DNA of 64,000 nt from JAFDWI01 sp964449375 (GTDB taxonomy: Bacteria > Actinomycetota > Acidimicrobiia > Acidimicrobiales > Iamiaceae). The notes under the pieces were generated by a model that searched no databases, was not told where the DNA came from, and worked only from the letters and a program-made list of their open reading frames with translations. Each line of letters begins with the position of its first letter. The first letter of the stretch is position 1. Made by a program: the position numbers and the translations under genes. Below are positions 59,231 through 64,000 of this stretch, piece by piece. The stretch covers positions 1 to 64,000 of the forward strand of contig CAYVAS010000007.1 of assembly GCA_964449375.1 (NCBI GenBank). Direction: 5' to 3'.

Positions 59231-60364
59231 TCAGCCGGTGGCGCGGTCCAGGTCGATGCCCAACAGTGCGGTGGCTCCGGCGATGCCCGCTCCCCCGTCC
59301 GCGGCCTCGTCGATCGCCGCCAGCGCGCCCGGCGTGTCCAGGTCGTCGTCCAGCGCCGCTCGAACCGTGTCGGTCACCTCACGGTCCTCGGTGGGTTCCG
59401 CGGCGCTCCAGCTGCGATGCCGGTCGACCGCCCGGTCGAGGACCGCCTCGGACCACTCCCATTCGGTGCGGTAGTGGGCGTCCAACAGGGCGGTCCTGAT
59501 GATCGCCGGGTCCACCCGGGCGCGCAGGTCCGACACGAACACGAGGTTGCCGAGCGACTTGGACATCTTGGCTCCGTCCATGCGGACCATCGCCTGATGG
59601 AGCCAGTGGCGAACGAAGGGCTTACCCGTGGCGGCCTCGGCTTGGGCGGTCTCGCACTCATGGTGCGGGAAGATCAGATCCGCGCCACCCCCGTGGAGGT
59701 CGATCGTCTCGCCGAGTTCGCGCAGCGCCAGCGTCGAACACTCCACGTGCCACCCGGGCCGACCCGGTCCCCACCGCGAATCCCAGGCGGGTTCGTCTGG
59801 CAGGCTGGGTTGCCAGAGGACGAAGTCCAGCGGATCCCGCTTGTTCGGGTCGTCGGGGTTGCCGCCCCGCTCGGCGGCCAGTTCGAGCATGGTGGCGCGA
59901 TCCAGGTGCGAGACCTTGCCGAAGTCCGGGTAGCTGGACACGTCGAAGTAGACCGCGCCACCCGACTGGTAGGCGTGGCCCGAGTCCAGCACGTCACCGA
60001 TGAAGCGACGGATGTCGGGGATGGCCGAGGTGGCCCGAGGTTCGGACCAGACCTCCAGCATGCCCAGGGCGGCCATGTCCGCGTCGAAACGGTCGATCTC
60101 GCCGGCGGCGAGGTCCAGATAGTGCACACCCAGCTCACGGGCCTTGCGCAGCAGGTCGTCGTCGACGTCGGTGATGTTGCGCACGCACCGGGTCTGGTGG
60201 CCCCGGTCGCGCAGGCGTCGTTGCAGGATGTCGTAGGTCAGGTAGGTGGCCGCATGTCCCACGTGGGTGGCGTCATAGGGCGTGATGCCGCACACGTACA
60301 TGGTGACCACCGGACCCGGGTCGAAGGGAACGACGCTTCCGCGGGCCGTGTCGTACAAGCGCAT
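59231..60364 (-). CDS. mshC: MshC: L-cysteine:1D-myo-inosityl 2-amino-2-deoxy-alpha-D-glucopyranoside ligase
   Basis: A 377-residue class I synthetase-like ligase that adds cysteine to GlcN-inositol in mycothiol synthesis. The MshC-type signature MYVCGITPYDATHVGHAATY (instead of the CysRS CGPTVYD) and KMSKSLGN are both present, with GWHVECS and FPHHECE as zinc ligands. The short C-terminus lacks the CysRS anticodon domain. It follows the F420 reductase gene by 47 nt and is probably co-transcribed with it. Confidence 0.88.
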   Translation of the reverse strand: MRLYDTARGSVVPFDPGPVVTMYVCGITPYDATHVGHAATYLTYDILQRRLRDRGHQTRCVRNITDVDDDLLRKARELGVHYLDLAAGEIDRFDADMAALGMLEVWSEPRATSAIPDIRRFIGDVLDSGHAYQSGGAVYFDVSSYPDFGKVSHLDRATMLELAAERGGNPDDPNKRDPLDFVLWQPSLPDEPAWDSRWGPGRPGWHVECSTLALRELGETIDLHGGGADLIFPHHECETAQAEAATGKPFVRHWLHQAMVRMDGAKMSKSLGNLVFVSDLRARVDPAIIRTALLDAHYRTEWEWSEAVLDRAVDRHRSWSAAEPTEDREVTDTVRAALDDDLDTPGALAAIDEAADGGAGIAGATALLGIDLDRATG

Positions 60365-60411
60365 CGGCGCACCGGGACCATCCGGGTCCGATCGTGGCGG
60401 ACCGTCCTGGC

Positions 60412-61092
60412 TCAACGCCGGTCGGCTCCGGGAGCGCCCTCCAGGCCGCTCAGCCTGATGGAGAGGTGGGCCTTGTAGCGGACGTTCATGCCGATGAGGA
60501 CCGCGGTCAGTGCCTCGACCGCGCTCGCGGCGGTCAGGCGTCCGGCGTCGAGAGCCCGCATCCCCGGGATCGATCCGGCCAGTTCGATCACGGTCGCGGT
60601 CGCCTCGGGGTCGTCGGAACACACCAGAACGTCGCAATCCACCTCGGCGTCGAGGGTGCCCAGTTCACGCGCGGGAACGTGGTGGAACGCCGCCACGACC
60701 CGTGAGCGGGGAATCGTCGCCGCCACATCCGCGGCGACCGATCCCCGGGGTGGGACGAGCGCCTGGAACTCCTTGCCGACCCGGGTCAGCGCGTTGGCCA
60801 TACAGATCACGATCTTGCCCTCGAGTGCCTCGGCCAACCCGGCCACCGTGGGCGCGGCGCCGTCCCAGGGGGTGGCAACCACGACCATTTCGGCCGCGGC
60901 CGCGCCGGCGTTGTCGGCGCCCTCGAGGCCGGAAAGGTCCCGGTCCGGCCAGGCGTCGACCAGCTCCTGACGGACCGCTTCGGCCCGGGCGGGGTCCCGG
61001 GACCCCAGGGTCACGCGGTGGCCCAGGTCACACAGGCGCGCGCCGAGCGCGCTGCCTGCCGGTCCGGTTGCTCCGAGAACTCCGATGTGCAC
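60412..61092 (-). CDS. npdG: NADPH-dependent F420 reductase
   Basis: A 226-residue Rossmann oxidoreductase exchanging hydride between NADP(H) and cofactor F420. GVLGATGPAGSALGARL is the dinucleotide site and TLGSRDPARA reads the NADP 2'-phosphate. VVVATPWDGAAPTV, FHHVPARELG and CDVLVCSDDPEATATV are typical of Fno/NpdG. GTG 61092 follows a leaderless TAGGGT by 7 nt. With fbiC at 1489-3858 it shows F420 is made and used. Confidence 0.92.
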   Translation of the reverse strand: MHIGVLGATGPAGSALGARLCDLGHRVTLGSRDPARAEAVRQELVDAWPDRDLSGLEGADNAGAAAAEMVVVATPWDGAAPTVAGLAEALEGKIVICMANALTRVGKEFQALVPPRGSVAADVAATIPRSRVVAAFHHVPARELGTLDAEVDCDVLVCSDDPEATATVIELAGSIPGMRALDAGRLTAASAVEALTAVLIGMNVRYKAHLSIRLSGLEGAPGADRR

Positions 61093-61105
61093 GGGGGTCA
61101 CCCTA
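61093..61105 (-). promoter_or_regulatory. -10 element for leaderless npdG-mshC
   Basis: On the minus strand TAGGGT (61105 to 61100) ends 7 nt before GTG 61092. Confidence 0.55.
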
Positions 61106-61136
61106 TTCGCCTCGTCCCGACTCGCGGAGAACCGCC

Positions 61137-61152
61137 TAGCCTGCTCCGGATA
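61137..61152 (+). promoter_or_regulatory. -10 element for the divergent ABC ATPase gene
   Basis: TAGCCT (61137-61142) lies 10 nt before GTG 61153. No Shine-Dalgarno sequence is present, and this is 32 nt from the divergent npdG -10. Confidence 0.5.
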
Positions 61153-61938
61153 GTGGAGCCGGTGATCGACCTCGACGCCGTCACCGTGGAACGCGGGGAA
61201 CGGGCACTTCTGGACGCCGTGACCTGGCAGGTGATCCCGGGTCAACACTGGGTGGTGCTCGGGCCCAACGGTTCCGGCAAGACGTCCCTGCTGCGCATCG
61301 CGTCGATGTACCTGCACCCGACCCGGGGGACGGTACGGGTCCTGGGTGAAACCCTGGGTAGTACCGACGTTCGGCGGCTCCGCGCCCGGATCGGGCTGGC
61401 CAGCCAGGCCCTCGCAGATCAGCTCCGGGGCGCACTGACGGCGCTGGAGGTGGTCGTGACCGGGCGCCACGGGGCCCTGGAGCCCTGGTGGCACACCTAC
61501 ACCGACGACGACCGTGCCAAGGCCGCTGCAGAACTGGCCCGTCTCGGGGTGGACCACCTGGCCGACCGCCGCTTCGGCACGTTGTCGGCGGGCGAACGCC
61601 AGCGGGTACAGCTCGCGCGCACCCTGATGGCCGACCCCGAGCTGTTGCTGCTCGACGAACCCGCCGCGGGCCTGGACCTGGGTGGCCGGGAGGAGTTGGT
61701 GGGTCGCCTGGGTGACCTGGCCGCCTCGGCGTCCGCTCCCCCGATCGTGTTGGTCACCCACCACACCGAAGAGATCCCGGAGCATTTCACCCACGCGCTC
61801 CTTCTGGCCCGGGGTGCGGTCACCGTCGCCGGTCCGATCGCCGAGGTGCTCACCGACGCGACCCTGTCGGCGACCTTCGGGCTGGATCTGCAGGTCGGTC
61901 ACCACGGCGGTCGCTGGTGGACCCGGGCGCGCCGATGA
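61153..61938 (+). CDS. ABC transporter ATP-binding protein (stand-alone)
   Basis: A 261-residue ATPase. Walker A is GPNGSGKTS, signature LSAGERQRV, Walker B LLLLDEPAAGLD, and the switch His is in VTHHTEE. It resembles ModF/YbbL-type or metal-chelate importer ATPases. No permease or binding protein is adjacent. GTG 61153 fits the leaderless -10 and the conserved N-terminus VIDLDAVTVERG. Confidence 0.88.
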   Translation: MEPVIDLDAVTVERGERALLDAVTWQVIPGQHWVVLGPNGSGKTSLLRIASMYLHPTRGTVRVLGETLGSTDVRRLRARIGLASQALADQLRGALTALEVVVTGRHGALEPWWHTYTDDDRAKAAAELARLGVDHLADRRFGTLSAGERQRVQLARTLMADPELLLLDEPAAGLDLGGREELVGRLGDLAASASAPPIVLVTHHTEEIPEHFTHALLLARGAVTVAGPIAEVLTDATLSATFGLDLQVGHHGGRWWTRARR

Positions 61939-61948
61939 ATCCCGGGAC

Positions 61949-62401
61949 CTAGGTCTTCGGTTGCAGGGGGAACCGGCGGAGCAGTTCCTGGCGGCCGCGA
62001 CGGATCTCCTCCCGCAGGATCGGCGCCAGCACCGGTGCGAACCGCGAGCCGCCGTAGTGCAGATTCATCGACAGGCGCGTGCCCTCGGCCATCGGCTCGA
62101 CCCGTGCCTGGAGCGACCAGGGCGCATGGTCGCGCCTCGGATCCTCGATGCGCTCGAAGCGCACGAGGGCCGGTCGCTGGTCGACCACCCGCACCATCCG
62201 GAGCCGTTTGGCTCTGGCGAAGGGACCGACCCGGCCGCGCAGGTCCACGATCCAGGACCCGCGCGGGTCGCGCTCGGGCCCGCTCTGGGCTTCGGCACGG
62301 GCGACGATGGCGAGCCACCCCGGATAATTCGCCAGGTCGGCCACCAGGTCGTAGAGCGCTTCGGGTTCGGCTCCGGTGAGGGCGGTCTCGGAGATCTCCA
62401 T
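61949..62401 (-). CDS. SRPBCC/polyketide-cyclase-type protein
   Basis: A 150-residue START/SRPBCC fold with MEISETALTGAEPEALYDLVADLANYP and W-x3 loop elements (GWLAIVARA). Such proteins carry hydrophobic ligands or act as cyclases. It lies downstream of the ABC ATPase at 62451 on the minus strand with a 49-nt gap, so may be in that operon. The ligand is unknown. Confidence 0.82.
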   Translation of the reverse strand: MEISETALTGAEPEALYDLVADLANYPGWLAIVARAEAQSGPERDPRGSWIVDLRGRVGPFARAKRLRMVRVVDQRPALVRFERIEDPRRDHAPWSLQARVEPMAEGTRLSMNLHYGGSRFAPVLAPILREEIRRGRQELLRRFPLQPKT

Positions 62402-62450
62402 GGTCCCCGGAGAGTCTTGCCGCGGCGTGCCGGAGCTGGCCATTGCTGGT

Positions 62451-63248
62451 TCAGACACCACCGGCGTCGAGGAGGGTGAGCAGCTCGGCCTTGCGGCGCA
62501 TGAAGGAGGGTTCGGTGATGAGCGTATGGGGTCGGGGCCGGGGATCGTCCACGACGGTGTCGCCGATGATCCGCCCTGGCCGGTCCGAGAGCACCACCAC
62601 CCGGTCCGAGAGCACCAGGGCCTCCTCCACGTCGTGGGTGACGAACAGGATCGTGTGGGGCTCGGAGGCGAGCACCTCCTGGAGCCATCGGTGCATGCGT
62701 CGACGGGTGATCGCGTCCAATGCGCCGAACGGTTCGTCCAGGAGCAGGAGTCGCCGACCGGTGAGCACGGTGCGGAGCAGCGCGAGGCGTTGCCGCATGC
62801 CTCCGGAGAGCTCATGGGGCCAGGCGTCCTCGTAGCCTGCCAACCCGAAGGTGTCGAACAGTTCGCGGGCCCGCTCCCGCGAGGCGGCCCGGTCCCGGCC
62901 GTGGATGTCGGCGGCCAGCACGGCGTTGTCCAGACACGTCCGCCACGGCAGGAGCCGGTCGTGCTGGGGCATGAACCCGGCGTGGCCGGGTTCGGTGGGC
63001 AACGGAGCCCCGTCGAGCCGGATGGATCCTTCCGACGGGGCCAGGACGCCCGCGATGGCGCGCAGCAGGGTGCTCTTGCCACAACCGGAGGGTCCGACCA
63101 CGCTCACGAAGGCACCTTCGGGTACCTCCAGGTGCTCCACCTCGAGCACGGGCGCGCCGTCGTAGCGGTGGACGAGCCCGTCGATCTGCAGCACCCGTGG
63201 CTCAGTCGGTGCCGGGGAGGAACCGGTTGGTGAAGGCGGCGTCGACAT
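62451..63248 (-). CDS. nitrate/sulfonate/taurine-type ABC transporter ATPase
   Basis: A 265-residue SsuB/TauB-like ATPase. Walker A is GPSGCGKST, signature LSGGMRQRL, Walker B LLLLDEPFGALD, and the switch His is in VTHDVEEA. ATG 63248 overlaps the upstream binding-protein gene by 47 nt; GTG 63194 (VLQIDGL), 7 nt after that gene's stop, is an equally good start. Together with the next gene it forms a small-molecule import system. Confidence 0.9.
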   Translation of the reverse strand: MSTPPSPTGSSPAPTEPRVLQIDGLVHRYDGAPVLEVEHLEVPEGAFVSVVGPSGCGKSTLLRAIAGVLAPSEGSIRLDGAPLPTEPGHAGFMPQHDRLLPWRTCLDNAVLAADIHGRDRAASRERARELFDTFGLAGYEDAWPHELSGGMRQRLALLRTVLTGRRLLLLDEPFGALDAITRRRMHRWLQEVLASEPHTILFVTHDVEEALVLSDRVVVLSDRPGRIIGDTVVDDPRPRPHTLITEPSFMRRKAELLTLLDAGGV

Positions 63249-64000
63249 CCAGTCCGGCGTCGATGATTCCGTTGTCCTCGAAGAATGCCACGAAGCGCTC
63301 CCACACGGCCGGGTCCTGGTGGCCCCAGCGTTCGGGGTCGTCGGTGTAGCGGGTCGACAGGTACTCCATGCTCAGTCCCACCAGTTCCGGGTCCAGGCCC
63401 TCCGCGCCTTCGAGGAGAGCGTTCGCGGCAAGGGCGGGGTCGGCCATCGCGGCGCGGTAGCCCCGGGCGGTGGCCTCCATGAAGTCCTCGACCAGCACGG
63501 GATCGTCGGCGATGATCGCCTCGCTGGTCACCAGGATGGGGGTGTACCAGTCGGGGATGCAGTCGAGGTGGTCGGCGAAGCTGATGCGGGCGATCTCCAG
63601 GCCGTCGATGTCGCGCAGGCGGATCACGTCCCAGGCGTCGAAGACCCACACCGTGTCGAAATGTCCCGAGGTGAGCCCCTGGCGGTAGTCCGAGTCACCG
63701 ACGAGGGTGAAGGTCACCGCGTCGGGATCGCCGCCGTCGCAGGCGACCAGCGCGTCGACGAGTGCCTCCTCGAAGGACGCGCCGTACGCGCCGTAGGTGT
63801 GCCCGGCCAGGTCGGCGGGGCGGTCGATGCCCGTCGATTCGAGGCTGATGAGGCTGGAGGTGTTGTGCTGGATGATTCCGGCCAACGAGACCACGGGGAC
63901 CCCTTCGGCCCGGGCGGTCACGAGTTGTTCACCCGCGCTGATTCCGAAGTCGACCGTGCCGGCGGCGACCGCCTGGTTGGGATCCGAGGTCGCTCCTGGC
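63202..64000 (-). CDS. ABC transporter substrate-binding protein (NMT1/THI5/SsuA-like), 5' truncated
   Basis: The frame continues past the last visible GTG (63921) to the window end with family-like sequence (DPNQAVAAGTVDFGISAGEQ), so the N-terminus and signal peptide lie to the right. Visible parts are VVSLAGIIQHNTSSLISLEST and GIDRPADLAGHTYGAYGAS, which are typical of periplasmic nitrate/taurine/HMP-precursor binding proteins. The solute is not decided; a thiamine-precursor or aminoacid-like molecule is possible. The permease is not in this window. Confidence 0.9.
   Translation of the reverse strand, partial: PGATSDPNQAVAAGTVDFGISAGEQLVTARAEGVPVVSLAGIIQHNTSSLISLESTGIDRPADLAGHTYGAYGASFEEALVDALVACDGGDPDAVTFTLVGDSDYRQGLTSGHFDTVWVFDAWDVIRLRDIDGLEIARISFADHLDCIPDWYTPILVTSEAIIADDPVLVEDFMEATARGYRAAMADPALAANALLEGAEGLDPELVGLSMEYLSTRYTDDPERWGHQDPAVWERFVAFFEDNGIIDAGLDVDAAFTNRFLPGTD

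Noticed and set aside
1..64000. tRNA, rRNA, CRISPR arrays, insertion sequences and prophage genes
   Set aside because: No transposase or integrase motif, no regularly spaced repeats, and no tRNA cloverleaf or rRNA-like stretch was seen. Intergenic gaps are too short for rRNA. A tRNAscan and a CRISPR finder run would settle the small possibilities.

Overview
The window is dense, high-GC bacterial chromosome (about 57 protein genes, no rRNA, tRNA, CRISPR or insertion sequence seen). The gene content points to an actinomycete: a fused FbiC and an NADPH:F420 reductase (cofactor F420), MshC (mycothiol), a four-gene conservon (histidine kinase, roadblock protein, DUF742 protein, small GTPase), and the thrS - HIT - pgsA - acyltransferase order known from mycobacterial phosphatidylinositol mannoside loci. 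The style of MshC and of several small zinc-ribbon proteins suggests a deep lineage such as Acidimicrobiia. That placement is an inference from protein style, not a measured result.

Layout. 1-5.2 kb: end of ispH, a small membrane protein, fbiC with a translationally coupled LOG-family protein, and a small coiled-coil gene. 5.2-9.4 kb: M20 peptidase coupled to a cysteine-rich protein, then an McrB-like AAA ATPase with a McrC/DUF2357-like partner. 9.4-15 kb: typA, a ClC transporter with CBS domains, a 59-residue cysteine-containing protein too short for ordinary ORF calling, and a GH13 glucosidase. 15-22 kb: a minus-strand SDR - glutamine-synthetase-like - PuuD-like - PLP decarboxylase - RNase D series with a divergent aldehyde dehydrogenase; it resembles polyamine (Puu) catabolism. 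RNase D is broken here by a 142-nt-offset repeat that looks like a misassembled join. 22-30 kb: patatin lipase, alpha/beta hydrolase, histidine phosphatase, two tandem glycerophosphodiesterases, a crotonase, a lytic transglycosylase and a TPR protein. 30-35 kb: a Dpp/Opp-type ABC operon without a binding protein. 35-45.6 kb: PPIase, two acyl-CoA/acetoacetyl-CoA synthetases, zinc ribbon, and lipid-linked mannose genes (PIG-V-like and GT39 mannosyltransferases, polyprenyl-phosphate mannose synthase, a UGM-like flavoprotein). 45.7-50.7 kb: conservon cvnABCD with a divergent DUF4388 gene. 50.7-58.3 kb: M18 peptidase and helicase, then the phospholipid/PIM cluster headed by thrS. 58.4-64 kb: PlsC, mshC, F420 reductase, ABC ATPase, SRPBCC protein, and a nitrate/taurine-type ABC system cut by the right edge.

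Expression style. Many starts sit 7-10 nt after a TANNNT -10 hexamer with no Shine-Dalgarno sequence, which predicts leaderless mRNAs. At two loci divergent -10 boxes overlap on a GTAC core. Downstream operon genes mostly start inside the previous stop codon (GTGA or ATGA, 4-nt overlap), so translational coupling is the rule.
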